NCBI GenBank assembly: GCA_021157815.1
Contig: JAGGVT010000124.1
Coordinates: 1 to 30,584 of the forward strand
From: a bacterium
GTDB lineage: Bacteria > JAJVIF01 > JAGGVT01
Direction: 5' to 3'
DNA length: 30,584 nucleotides
Shown: positions 15,488 through 24,251 of the stretch, one piece after another
Layout of the letters: each line of letters opens with the position of its first letter
Position numbering within the stretch: the first letter of the stretch is position 1
Position numbers and translations under genes: made by a program
Notes under the pieces: generated by a model
Database searches by the model: none
The model's input: the letters and a program-made list of their open reading frames with translations, nothing else
What the model was told of the DNA's origin: nothing

Positions 15488-16420
15488 TTATCCAAACAGA
15501 CCATCAACGTAAGCTTCAGTGTCAAAAGGAATCAAATCATCGATTTTTTCTCCAACTCCAGCCTCAAGAACCGGCAATCCCAGACGGTCTTTTATTGTCA
15601 CAACGATACCACCTTTGGCAGTGCCATCGAGTTTTGCCAGAACAATGCCATCGAGTTTAACAGCGTCATTGAAAATCAAAGCTTGCGAAACCGCATTCTG
15701 CCCGGTGGTGGCGTCGAGAACAAGAAGCGACAATATCTGATCCTCATCGACTTTTTTCAACGAGGTCCGTTTAATTTTTTCCAGCTCTTTCATCAGATGA
15801 GATTTGTTTTGCAACCGACCCGCCGTATCAGCAATAACAACATCATAATTTCGCGCGACCGCTTTTTGAAGGCCATCGAAAATAACCGCAGATGGATCAG
15901 AACCCTCTTTCTGCTTGACAATATCAACATCCGCGCGCTGTGCCCATATCTCAAGCTGTTCAATCGCCGCCGCGCGGAATGTGTCCGCGGCAATCATCAT
16001 CACTTTCAATCCGGCGTCCTTATATCGGCGCGCGAACTTTCCCGCCGTTGTTGTTTTACCCGACCCGTTCACGCCGGTTAGCATAATTACATACGGGCGT
16101 TTATCGGGAATCTCAGCGGTATAAACGATATCGCTTTTCAGGATATCCTGTATTCCCGCTTTTAGAAGATTTATTATCTCCTCCGCATCCCTGATTTTAT
16201 CCCGCTTTACAGTGCGCTTAAGCTGGTCGATTAGTTTTTCGCTTGTCTCAACCCCCATATCGCCGAGAATGAGAATATCCAGAAGCTCATCGAAAAACGC
16301 GCCATCAATTTTTTTATGAAGCGTCGTGAGTTCCTTTACCTGATCAACCAAACTCTTTCGCGTGCGAGTCAGCGATGATTTTATTTTTTCGAATATTTTT
16401 ACTTTTTTAAAAAACGCCAT
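15488..16420 (-). CDS. ftsY: Signal recognition particle receptor FtsY
   Basis: This GTPase docks SRP-ribosome complexes at the membrane for co-translational insertion. It has 310 residues: an N domain (about 10-100) and a G domain with G1 GVNGSGKT (116-123), DTFRAAAIEQL (146-156), DTAGR (198-202), LAKLDGTAKGG (261-271) and the closing GVGEKIDDLIPFD (288-300). It lacks the long acidic A domain of E. coli FtsY, as in many bacteria. AAAGGAAC lies about five bases before the ATG. It is divergent from the MBL-fold hydrolase gene. Confidence 0.97.
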   Translation of the reverse strand: MAFFKKVKIFEKIKSSLTRTRKSLVDQVKELTTLHKKIDGAFFDELLDILILGDMGVETSEKLIDQLKRTVKRDKIRDAEEIINLLKAGIQDILKSDIVYTAEIPDKRPYVIMLTGVNGSGKTTTAGKFARRYKDAGLKVMMIAADTFRAAAIEQLEIWAQRADVDIVKQKEGSDPSAVIFDGLQKAVARNYDVVIADTAGRLQNKSHLMKELEKIKRTSLKKVDEDQILSLLVLDATTGQNAVSQALIFNDAVKLDGIVLAKLDGTAKGGIVVTIKDRLGLPVLEAGVGEKIDDLIPFDTEAYVDGLFG

Positions 16421-16442
16421 ATTTGTTCCTTTCAGGGCACTA

Positions 16443-16521
16443 ATACTAAAGCAAATGGATAGTATGATTCAAGAGCCAGTTAATTTATACTATTTCAACA
16501 TTCATCGATACATACTATAAT
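16443..16521. promoter_or_regulatory. Divergent promoter region between ftsY and the MBL-fold gene
   Basis: On the plus strand a perfect TATAAT lies at 16516-16521, with only a poor -35 (TTTCAA, 17 bp upstream). On the minus strand TTGAAT (16472-16467) and TAGTAT (16448-16443) are 18 bp apart and could serve ftsY. Both calls are pattern-based and tentative. Confidence 0.35.
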
Positions 16522-16560
16522 TAAATGTGATAAATATCCATCAAACATCGGGTGATTACA

Positions 16561-17280
16561 ATGAGCGAACTAAAATTAATATGGTTTGGCCATGGCACTA
16601 CCAAAATCGAAACGCCCGGCGGGATAAAGATTCTCATTGACCCGTTTTTGTCAGGCAATCCTGCTTGCCGTCCGGAATCCAGAAACGACCGCGATTTCGA
16701 CCTTCTCCTTGTAACGCACGGCCACAGTGACCACTTCGGCGACACACTCACAGTACTGAAAGAAAGCGGCGCGTCGGTGGCCTGCATTTACGAAATGGCA
16801 AACTACATCATTTCAAAAGGCGCCCATGAAAAAAGAGTGTTTGGATTCAACATCGGAGGCACTATCGAATTTGCTGGACTCGAAATCACAATGACTCCCG
16901 CTCTCCATTCGAGTCTCTCATTCTCTGAAGGGACACCGGTCAACATGGGACCGCCGGTTGGATTCATACTGCGCCTTGAGGATGGCAGAAAAATCTATTT
17001 CGCCGGAGATACCGATATCTTCAGTGAAATGGAATTCATCGCGGAATTCCACAAACCGTTTCTTGCCGTTCTGCCAATCGATGGCTACTACAACATGAGT
17101 CCACGAGCCGCGGCGAGAGCAGTTCAGATTCTAAAATGCGAACATGTGCTGCCTGTCCATCATTCCACTTTCCCCGTTCTTTGGGGCAAGCCAAAAATGC
17201 TGCGCGAGGAAATGGACAAACTCGGTTTGGAAAATGTTACTATGCACAGGGTGAGCCCGGGTGATGTAATTACCCTGTAA
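16561..17280 (+). CDS. UPF0173-type MBL-fold metal-dependent hydrolase
   Basis: 239 residues of the metallo-beta-lactamase fold. The N-terminus IWFGHGTTKIETPGGIKILIDPF is typical of the UPF0173 family, which has little biochemical assignment. Metal ligands are H53, H55, D57 and H58 in THGHSDHFGD, with later LHSS, the aspartate of GDTDIF, and LPVHHSTF near the end. GGGTG lies six bases before the ATG at 16561, which I prefer to the GTG nine bases upstream. It heads a plus-strand series with archease 20 bp downstream and then RtcB. A link to RNA or nucleotide metabolism is possible but unproven. Confidence 0.9.
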   Translation: MSELKLIWFGHGTTKIETPGGIKILIDPFLSGNPACRPESRNDRDFDLLLVTHGHSDHFGDTLTVLKESGASVACIYEMANYIISKGAHEKRVFGFNIGGTIEFAGLEITMTPALHSSLSFSEGTPVNMGPPVGFILRLEDGRKIYFAGDTDIFSEMEFIAEFHKPFLAVLPIDGYYNMSPRAAARAVQILKCEHVLPVHHSTFPVLWGKPKMLREEMDKLGLENVTMHRVSPGDVITL

Positions 17281-17300
17281 AAAAATGATATCCTACGGCC

Positions 17301-17720
17301 ATGGGCAATTTTGAAATTCTCGATCATACAGCGGATATCGCGATGCGCATCTCCGGTACGGATGCAGCCGATTTTTTTCACGCCGCGTTTGATGGTTTTT
17401 GTGAAATCACCGAAATAAATTCAGCTGTGCTTTCTGATAACGAAATCACTCATAATATTGCGCTTGACGGAGCGGACAACGAGGAACTTCTTGTGCGATT
17501 CCTAAACGAATTAATCCGCATGATTCAGGAAAACATGACAGCGCCCGTGAAACTCCTGAACCTTGAGGTTGGCAACAAGACTCTGAAATGTGATGTCATC
17601 GCGAAAACCATTGAGAAATTACCCGATGGCTATGCTGAAATAAAAGCCGCGACTTATCACATGCTGAAAATTGAACATTCTGACGATAGACTTATCGCGA
17701 CTTGTATCCTTGATGTATAA
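17301..17720 (+). CDS. Archease (RtcB ligase activator)
   Basis: 139 residues of the archease family. The N-terminal FEILDHTADIAM (4-15) carries the conserved acidic residues D8 and D12. The middle EELLVRFLNELI and the C-terminal EIKAATYHMLKIE match the family. Archease speeds guanylylation of RtcB so that it turns over many times. The gene ends 14 bp before rtcB, the natural partner. There is no good ribosome binding site before the ATG; coupling to the gene upstream is possible. Confidence 0.95.
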   Translation: MGNFEILDHTADIAMRISGTDAADFFHAAFDGFCEITEINSAVLSDNEITHNIALDGADNEELLVRFLNELIRMIQENMTAPVKLLNLEVGNKTLKCDVIAKTIEKLPDGYAEIKAATYHMLKIEHSDDRLIATCILDV

Positions 17721-17734
17721 CGGAGAAACGCCAG

Positions 17735-19186
17735 ATGTGGCAAGGTGAAATAAAAAGAATCGACGATTACAGATACGAAATCGCCCTTGATAAATCAAAA
17801 GGGATGCGTGTCTGCGGTCGATTCTACACCGCGCCGGAGGGACTTGAACAAATCAAGTCGGAAGATGGCCTTCAGCAGATGGCTAATGTTGCGACATTGC
17901 CGGGAATCCAGAAATACTCTCTTGCGATGCCTGATATCCACTGGGGTTATGGTTTTCCCATTGGCGGCGTCGCAGCGTTTGATCCCAATGAAGGCGGAAT
18001 TATCTCCCCCGGCGGCGTCGGGTATGATATCAACTGCGGCGTAAGGCTTATCAGAACCAACATGATGTTCGATGATTTCAAGGACAAAATCGAGGCCATC
18101 ACGCACCAGATTTATCGCGACATTCCAACCGGACTTGGAACACGAGGCATTATCAAGGTTTCAACATCCGAATTAAAAGATGTCTGCCGGAAAGGCGCTG
18201 TGTGGGCGGTTGAGAACGACATGGGAACGCAATCCGATCTCGATTGCACGGAAGACAACGGATTCATCGACGGCGCAGACCCGTCACTTGCATCAAACAG
18301 GGCAATCGAACGCGGACGCCCCCAGCTTGGAAGTTTGGGCGCTGGTAATCATTTCATCGAGGTTCAGATTGTCGATGAGATTTTCAACACAAAAGCGGCA
18401 AACGCAATGGAACTGAAAAAAGGGCAGCTGGCGATTATGATTCACACCGGCAGCAGAGGATTCGGCTACCAGTGCTGCGATGATTCACTCGCCCAAATGC
18501 AGAAAGCTGTTAAAAAATATAAAATTGATCTCCCAGACCGCCAGTTAGCCTGCACGCCGCTTGATTCCAGGGAAGCGGATTATTATTTCGCGCTGATGCG
18601 TTCCGCCGCCAATTTCGCATGGTGCAATCGACAAATTATCACGCACGGAATCAGGCAGGGACTTTCCAGATTGCTTGGCAAATCATGGGAGGAACTTGGA
18701 TTATTTCTCGTATATGATTTAGCCCATAATATTGCTAAAATCGAAAAGCACAAGGTCGATGGCGTAATGAAAACGCTTTGCGTTCATCGCAAGGGCGCGA
18801 CTCGTGCATTCGCCCCCGGGGACAAGAGAATCCCGTTGAAATACCGCGATGTCGGCCAGCCTGTGATTATCCCCGGATCAATGGGAACAGCTAGCTATGT
18901 TCTCGTCGGAACACAAACCGCGATGGACGAAACGTTCGGTTCATGCGCTCATGGCGCAGGTCGGGTTCTTGGGCGGCGTGAAGCTCTTCGACGCCTTGAC
19001 CATGTGGAACTGCTCAACGAGATGAAAAGAAAACAAATCGTCATACGAGCTCACAGTAAAAAAACACTTCGTGAGGAAGCGCCTCAGGCATATAAAGATG
19101 TCGATATGGTAGTTGAGGCATCACACGAAAGCGGTATCGCTGATAAAGTCGCGAGATTAAAACCTCTCGGCGTTGTGAAAGGATAA
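17735..19186 (+). CDS. rtcB: RNA-splicing ligase RtcB
   Basis: This GTP- and Mn-dependent enzyme joins 2',3'-cyclic phosphate (or 3'-phosphate) ends to 5'-OH RNA ends, used in RNA repair or tRNA splicing. Its 483 residues match the long form. Motifs are MPDIHWGYGFPIGGVAAFD, GGVGYDINCGVRL with metal ligand C101, GSLGAGNHFIEVQ, IHTGSRGFG, YDLAHNIAKIEKH, HRKGATRAFAPGD, PGSMGTASYVLVG and SCAHGAGR. H406 in that last motif is the guanylylated histidine. GGAG lies about nine bases before the ATG. It directly follows archease, giving the classic ligase-activator pair; no rtcA cyclase is present. Confidence 0.97.
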   Translation: MWQGEIKRIDDYRYEIALDKSKGMRVCGRFYTAPEGLEQIKSEDGLQQMANVATLPGIQKYSLAMPDIHWGYGFPIGGVAAFDPNEGGIISPGGVGYDINCGVRLIRTNMMFDDFKDKIEAITHQIYRDIPTGLGTRGIIKVSTSELKDVCRKGAVWAVENDMGTQSDLDCTEDNGFIDGADPSLASNRAIERGRPQLGSLGAGNHFIEVQIVDEIFNTKAANAMELKKGQLAIMIHTGSRGFGYQCCDDSLAQMQKAVKKYKIDLPDRQLACTPLDSREADYYFALMRSAANFAWCNRQIITHGIRQGLSRLLGKSWEELGLFLVYDLAHNIAKIEKHKVDGVMKTLCVHRKGATRAFAPGDKRIPLKYRDVGQPVIIPGSMGTASYVLVGTQTAMDETFGSCAHGAGRVLGRREALRRLDHVELLNEMKRKQIVIRAHSKKTLREEAPQAYKDVDMVVEASHESGIADKVARLKPLGVVKG

Positions 19187-19201
19187 ATTAGATAAACGCA
19201 A

Positions 19202-20023
19202 ATGATATCTAAAAAAGAAAACACAAATGATAATCCCGGAACGAAAATTCGTGATGTCGATTATCTGTGGCAGCATCCTGAAATTGTCGTCATCATTCTG
19301 ATTCTCGCATTTCTTATAGGATTGATACTGTCGCTTCCGTTCAAAGTCCTGAAGGAAAAGGAGACCAAATCCTTCATACTTGGATCACGACAGGATTTGA
19401 TTAATCAGGTTCTCGCGCTTTCCAAAGAGAAGGATGAGCTAAAGGACGCTCTCATGAAAGAGAGGGAGCAGCTTGGCTCGCTTGAACAATCGCTTGGCAA
19501 GAAGGAAAAGGAGGGAAAACTCCTTCTGCAGCGATTCCGCGATGCCAGCCTTCTCGCGGGGGTACGAGCTGTCAGCGGCAAGGGTATCATTCTGCGCCTT
19601 GAGGAATCGGACGAAAACATCCCGGCTGGCGAGGAAATTGCGCCATACCTGATTCATCACGAGGACCTTCTGAATATTACAAATGAACTATGGGCTGCCG
19701 GAGCTGAGGCGATGGCGATTCGAAGCCATGAAACAATTGAGCGCATCGTTGTATCAACCGCAATCAGATGTGCCGGGCCTGTCGTGAATATCAATAACCA
19801 GCCTATGTCGCCGCCATTTGAAATTCTTGCGATTGGTGACCCGAAAGGGCTGCGCCAGGCGCTGGAGGGACCCGGACGAGTCCTGCAGCCGCTGGCGTTT
19901 TTCAGAATTTCATATTCGATTAAGGAAAGCGACAGCATCACCCTCCCGCCTTATTCCGGCGCGATAAGCACACAATTCATAACACCTGCCGAGGACAATC
20001 CGGATGGAGGTGATGGCCAGTGA
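19202..20023 (+). CDS. DUF881-family membrane protein (YlxW-like)
   Basis: 273 residues. A short cytoplasmic N-terminus is followed by one transmembrane segment (about 28-48), a Lys/Glu-rich coiled coil (about 60-112, with KEREQLGSLEQSLGKKEKEGK) and a DUF881 domain (VRAVSGKGIILRLEES, DLLNITNELWAAGAEAMAI, RCAGPVVNINNQPMSPPFEILAIGDP). Such proteins lie beside sbp in the division/cell-wall clusters of Gram-positive and some other bacteria, and a role at the division site is suspected. It overlaps the sbp gene by GTGA, so the pair is coupled. It follows rtcB after 15 bp. Confidence 0.88.
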   Translation: MISKKENTNDNPGTKIRDVDYLWQHPEIVVIILILAFLIGLILSLPFKVLKEKETKSFILGSRQDLINQVLALSKEKDELKDALMKEREQLGSLEQSLGKKEKEGKLLLQRFRDASLLAGVRAVSGKGIILRLEESDENIPAGEEIAPYLIHHEDLLNITNELWAAGAEAMAIRSHETIERIVVSTAIRCAGPVVNINNQPMSPPFEILAIGDPKGLRQALEGPGRVLQPLAFFRISYSIKESDSITLPPYSGAISTQFITPAEDNPDGGDGQ

Positions 20024-20370
20024 TTTTCGTTCTAATTCTGGCAATCGTCATTACCGCCATCGGATTCATTCTCGGCACACTGCTCACAATAAATATTCCA
20101 ACAGTGTATTATTCATTCATCTCCGTGGTGTTGCTGGCGTTAACAGATTCCCTGTTGTTCGGACTACACCAGCTGCGCGAGAAAAAACCCGACGCCTGGA
20201 AAATAATATTCAGGCTAATACTGGAACTGTTTTTCGGATGCTTCATCATCTTCTTCGGCGACCAGGGCGGTCTGGATTTATACCTCGTCGCAGCCATCCC
20301 GCTGGGTGTCAGTATCATGTTTAACATACATGTCCTTATAATGAATAACAATTCGCGTAAAAAGATATAA
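20020..20370 (+). CDS. sbp: Small basic protein Sbp (DUF1290)
   Basis: 116 residues with about four hydrophobic segments: near 2-24, 30-48, 62-82 (IIFRLILELFFGCFIIFFGDQ) and 88-108. The GDQGGLDLYLVAAIPLGVSIMFNIHVLI stretch matches the DUF1290/Sbp family. In Bacillus-type genomes sbp sits next to DUF881 genes upstream of ftsA and ftsZ; here the pair is detached from any fts cluster. The GTG start overlaps the stop of the DUF881 gene (GTGA). Molecular function is unknown. Confidence 0.85.
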   Translation: MIFVLILAIVITAIGFILGTLLTINIPTVYYSFISVVLLALTDSLLFGLHQLREKKPDAWKIIFRLILELFFGCFIIFFGDQGGLDLYLVAAIPLGVSIMFNIHVLIMNNNSRKKI

Positions 20371-20437
20371 ATTGGTACCAGATACCAATGGTTCTGCCAC
20401 TACGACGAAGTAGGCCACGACGCGACAAAAAAATAAT

Positions 20438-20493
20438 GGGTCTTCAATAAATCGTGTGGGTTGAATCTGGATTGAGTAAAAAAAGGGGCCTGT
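20438..20493. repeat. Dispersed A-type repeat
   Basis: This is the reverse complement of 9665-9720, running into the 110-bp repeat at 20485. Its start, TCTTCAATAAATCGTGTGGG, is repeated in inverted form at 20627-20651, so the 110-bp repeat is bracketed by a ~22-bp inverted repeat. Confidence 0.72.
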
Positions 20494-20614
20494 CCCAACC
20501 AAGTGAATAAGTGCAGTATAAATGAGGGTTTGCAGTATGGTATATAGATAACGTCAGATTTGAAGCCTCATGTGGACGTACCCCGTTATCGGGGAATGCC
20601 CCTTTTTTTACGGG
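20485..20614. repeat. ~110-bp dispersed repeat, copy 2
   Basis: This matches 91-199 over most of its length, with a small extra hairpin (ACCCCGTTATCGGGG) near the right end. It ends in CCCC plus a T run, so its transcript could also act as a terminator after sbp. Confidence 0.72.
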
Positions 20615-20650
20615 AGGGCAAATAACCCACACAATTTATTGAAGAGCCAA

Positions 20651-21049
20651 AAAAAACATACACATATAGAATGGTTGCGTTTTCTCAAGCAAATTAATCG
20701 TGAGCCCCCCAGTGGAATGGAAATTCATGTGATCGCTGATAACTACAGCACCCACAAACATGCAAAGGTAAAAAAATGGCTGAAAAAAACTCGATTCCGT
20801 ATGCACTTTACACCAACAAGTTGTTCGTGGATGAATATGGTTGAGAGATTTTTCGCTGATATCACCATGGAATGCATTCGCGACGGAAGTTTCTCAAGTG
20901 TTCCGGAATTAATCCGGTCAATCATGGCTTACCTGACAAGAAGGAACGAGGATCCAAAACCGTATAGATGGAGAGCAGATGGTCGGAAAATCCTGGAAAA
21001 AATCAACAGGGCACGACAAGTTATGAAAAAACAGGAGGCGTCCGGCTAA
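20651..21049 (+). pseudogene. IS630-family transposase, 3' fragment
   Basis: About 132 residues matching the C-terminal part of IS630-type DDE transposases: HTHIEWLRFLKQINRE, then VIADNYSTHKHAKVKKWL with the second catalytic Asp, and FTPTSCSWMNMVERFFADIT with the catalytic Glu, followed by the PKPYRWRADGRKIL tail. The first catalytic Asp and ~200 N-terminal residues are missing; the dispersed repeats at 20438-20650 stand in their place. The frame remains open back to 20570 only by reading through repeat sequence. It is inactive by itself and may be a relic of an element that moved the neighbouring repeats. Confidence 0.88.
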
Positions 21050-21068
21050 TTGAAATACAGGACACTAG

Positions 21069-24000
21069 TTATTTCAGATATGTGCCATCGACAATTTCAG
21101 AATCAACAATCACGCCATCCTTTATTCTAACAAAGAAATAATCGGAGTCGGTTGTTATGTCGCCTAGTTCGATTTCACAGGATGATTCAACGCCGGGTTT
21201 CTTTTCGCCGTAGATATCAACAAAGCCATCATGGATAATTCTGATTCCATACGCGTTGTTGTTTTTGTCAATCAGCTTTTCGCATTTTATTTCAGGGATG
21301 GTTTCAGAATCGTGCGGATATAGAAGCACGATATAATTAACCTCATCGGCATCCGTGCTTTTGTTCAGTCCGATATATGGAATATATCCCCAGCCGGGGT
21401 CGCCGGGAGTCCACCTGCCATCATCGCGCACCTTGGTTTTCCTGTCGCCTGTTGTGTCGATGCACAGTCCCTCTTTAAGGTCAACTGAACTGATTTCATC
21501 TGAGTCGGCGGGTATTACCAGAAGGCTTTTACCATCTTTTGTGAATGTAACAAGAGATTTATCCACCTTTCCGGGTTTGCCATATACATGAAGGAGCCAG
21601 GAATAATCGTGGTTTTGCGAGTCAGAAGATTTTAAATAATCGTTGATTATGAAATATTCACCACGCGGATGATAAATCGTTCGCGTGTGATTGATTCCCT
21701 CATAGCCGTCATGGTTGGCTGAAACCAAATCGAAATTCTCGCAACTGTCCCATTTACGCAAAGTTCCCGTTACCGCATCCTGGCTTTTGTTGTCAATCAT
21801 AACTGTGTTATGCGCGATTGTCTGTTTGTGCCATTCGTTGTGTTCCTTGATATATACACAATAATGCGGCGACGCTCCAGCATCTAGAACCCAGCCGATT
21901 CCATCCGCGTACATCACGAAATTCATTTTATCGTAATGCCCGTGCCACGCGCCGTGCTCGCCGTAATCGAATATCAGATATTTAGAATCCAAATCCCAGC
22001 TGTCGCGCATGACAGCCCAACCGGTGTCAGGTAGAAGCAGTGATTTAAAATTCGGAGTTTTGGGCTTTATAGTGTCCGACACAAGATGCTCAAGCGGCAG
22101 ATTTGATGTGTCTATTTTTCCCGCTTCAAGATATTTTCCTTTATCGAACTGGTTTATTATATCCAGCAGGAATAAATAAGTTGCCATTTGCGGACGCTTT
22201 GAATCGTTTATCGCAGGTGTTTCCCCAAGCGGAGTTACGATTTTCGCCATCCAGTCAAGAGTCGATTCAAGGCTTTTGCCATCGTATTCCTTAATGAATA
22301 AATTTTCGCCTGTTAGATGTTTCACCGCATTTGCGTACTTGCACAAAAACGAAAGCCCGTAGATATGATGTCCCGGACTGCGTTCAATCTGCCCGCCATC
22401 ATTCAGTATATCTGCATACAGCATCGGCATTCTGCTTTCGACATCATTCGCCCATCGCTCGTGTTCTGGGAATTCAGGGAAATACGCCACCATGCATCCG
22501 AAATTGCCCGTCCACATGAACTGGTGATTGCCGACCATCTCGGAATATTTCACACAGTAATCGACGCTGTGCCCTATTTGCCTGATGAATTCAATCAGCC
22601 TGATTTTATCATCCCTGGTCATCACGCCTGAATTGGCGAGCATGTCGTAGGCGTAAGTGGAGGAAAACATTTCATAAGATGAATCCCAGATTGAATACCA
22701 GTTTTCCGCTGACCTGAACACCTGGTATTTTTCGTAATGGTCAATTAATTTGGATTGCGCCTCCCATGCCTTTTTTGCATATTTTGTTTCCCCCGTTATC
22801 GCATACACAAGCGCGCATTTCATTCTGGTTGATCCGAGTGCGCCGTAACCCTCTGCCGCTCTTTTCGCCTGGTCTCGTGAGATACAGTTTCTGTCTTGCT
22901 GCATGTCATTTGAAACAAAATCAAGCAGCGGTTTAGTCAGCATTTCGTCCGCATCTTCTTTTATCTTCAACCATTGCTTTAATACATTTGGATTATTGCT
23001 AATCTTTTCTCTGAGTTCACCAAGTGATTTATCATCATAAACAAATCGCGGTGTTTGTTTTGCAATAATCTTATTAAGGGTATTAATATCAAGCTGCGGA
23101 TAGGCTTCATCCAGAACAATACGCCCCTGGCCATCGCGGCGGGCGTAATTGGGAATGCGGAGTTCTCCATCCGCTGTTTCATATCCCATGAACAGGCCTC
23201 TTTGGTATTTTGTCTCCCAATCGCAATTGCTTATTAAAGAGTTGATTTCATCTAATATTGGCAGTAATCGTTTTCGTTCAATTTGCCCCTTTGCATATAC
23301 AATCCCGGAATGTTCTTTTTTAACTTTTAAATACCTCTTATAACACTCCTCTCTTTTTGGATAACTATCATTCCTGTACTCTAATGTTTCAATAAACAAC
23401 AAGTGATCAAACTGGTATGGCATATAAAACTTGTCGCAAACAGCCGGAAAACTGCTCAGTTCCTTAGATTCAGTTTGTTTCCTTCTAGCAAAAAGAAAGT
23501 TCCATGCTGTGCCATTTTCGACAACAGGCGCAGTTAACAGAGAATACGCCGATTGCTCATGCTGCTTTCGCTCCTTGAATACACTCGGCCTTTCTATGCC
23601 CGTTTTCAGCGATTCAAACGGAATTGCCATCTCGACATACCAGTGTTTATCATCAACGGATGTTTTGACCTCGTACTCAGGCTCCCAGTCATAATAGATA
23701 TCGATGAAATCATCCACCAGTTCAACTGAGCCATCGCTTGTTACACCTTTTGAATTGACAATAAAGTGGAAATAGTTTTTGCAGTCACGATTTAGGTCAA
23801 GAAACAGTTCAATGCAGTCATCATCGACAACCTGCTGGTCATGTTCTGTTTCGTTGGCAACAAGCTGGCTTGTATCAGGCTCGTTGCATTTGAAAGCGAA
23901 ATAAACATTTTTATCATCGTAGGTTGCATATACTGTTGTTTGTTCCTCAGCGCGTCTGGCAGTATCCAGTAAAATGAAACTTGTCATGCCGAGTGGTTTT

Positions 24001-24170
24001 CTCCAGCAGTCCTCATTTAATACGCCATCAATAACTGGAGGCGTTTGGCACTTTAAGGCTAAAGGAGGTCTTTCAATATACCTAACCATGCCTGATACGC
24101 CTTGAGAAAGCATGACGACAAATATAATTAACAAGATTGTTATTTGTGAAATCGGTTTTATTTGTTTCAT
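21069..24170 (-). CDS. Secreted CBM9 / heparinase II/III-like polysaccharide lyase
   Basis: 1033 residues. The signal peptide is about residues 1-27 (ITILLIIFVVMLSQGVSG). A CBM9-type carbohydrate-binding domain (about 44-235) shows PPVIDGVLNEDCW, VYATYDDKNVYFAFKC and DDDCIELFLDLN. A helical toroid-like region (about 400-650) contains GNHQFMWTGNFG and DGGQIERSPGHHIYG. A heparinase II/III-like beta domain (from about 735) has GEHGAWHGHYDKMNFVMYADG, the likely catalytic His/Tyr stretch, and later HTRTIYHPRGEYFIINDYL. It probably cleaves an acidic polysaccharide by beta-elimination outside the cell. AGGAG eight bases upstream fixes the ATG at 24170. It follows the aminotransferase gene by ~80 bp in the symporter operon. 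Confidence 0.87.
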   Translation of the reverse strand: MKQIKPISQITILLIIFVVMLSQGVSGMVRYIERPPLALKCQTPPVIDGVLNEDCWRKPLGMTSFILLDTARRAEEQTTVYATYDDKNVYFAFKCNEPDTSQLVANETEHDQQVVDDDCIELFLDLNRDCKNYFHFIVNSKGVTSDGSVELVDDFIDIYYDWEPEYEVKTSVDDKHWYVEMAIPFESLKTGIERPSVFKERKQHEQSAYSLLTAPVVENGTAWNFLFARRKQTESKELSSFPAVCDKFYMPYQFDHLLFIETLEYRNDSYPKREECYKRYLKVKKEHSGIVYAKGQIERKRLLPILDEINSLISNCDWETKYQRGLFMGYETADGELRIPNYARRDGQGRIVLDEAYPQLDINTLNKIIAKQTPRFVYDDKSLGELREKISNNPNVLKQWLKIKEDADEMLTKPLLDFVSNDMQQDRNCISRDQAKRAAEGYGALGSTRMKCALVYAITGETKYAKKAWEAQSKLIDHYEKYQVFRSAENWYSIWDSSYEMFSSTYAYDMLANSGVMTRDDKIRLIEFIRQIGHSVDYCVKYSEMVGNHQFMWTGNFGCMVAYFPEFPEHERWANDVESRMPMLYADILNDGGQIERSPGHHIYGLSFLCKYANAVKHLTGENLFIKEYDGKSLESTLDWMAKIVTPLGETPAINDSKRPQMATYLFLLDIINQFDKGKYLEAGKIDTSNLPLEHLVSDTIKPKTPNFKSLLLPDTGWAVMRDSWDLDSKYLIFDYGEHGAWHGHYDKMNFVMYADGIGWVLDAGASPHYCVYIKEHNEWHKQTIAHNTVMIDNKSQDAVTGTLRKWDSCENFDLVSANHDGYEGINHTRTIYHPRGEYFIINDYLKSSDSQNHDYSWLLHVYGKPGKVDKSLVTFTKDGKSLLVIPADSDEISSVDLKEGLCIDTTGDRKTKVRDDGRWTPGDPGWGYIPYIGLNKSTDADEVNYIVLLYPHDSETIPEIKCEKLIDKNNNAYGIRIIHDGFVDIYGEKKPGVESSCEIELGDITTDSDYFFVRIKDGVIVDSEIVDGTYLK

Positions 24171-24251
24171 TGTTATTGCTCCTGATGTTTTATACAGCAC
24201 CCGAGATTGAATTGCATAGATTTTTATGCAACACCATGCTAAAGCATGGTG

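Noticed and set aside
20570-20650. 5' part of the open frame in front of the transposase fragment
   Set aside because: This is dispersed repeat sequence, also found at 91-199 and 9665-9720. Transposase similarity begins only at about 20651.
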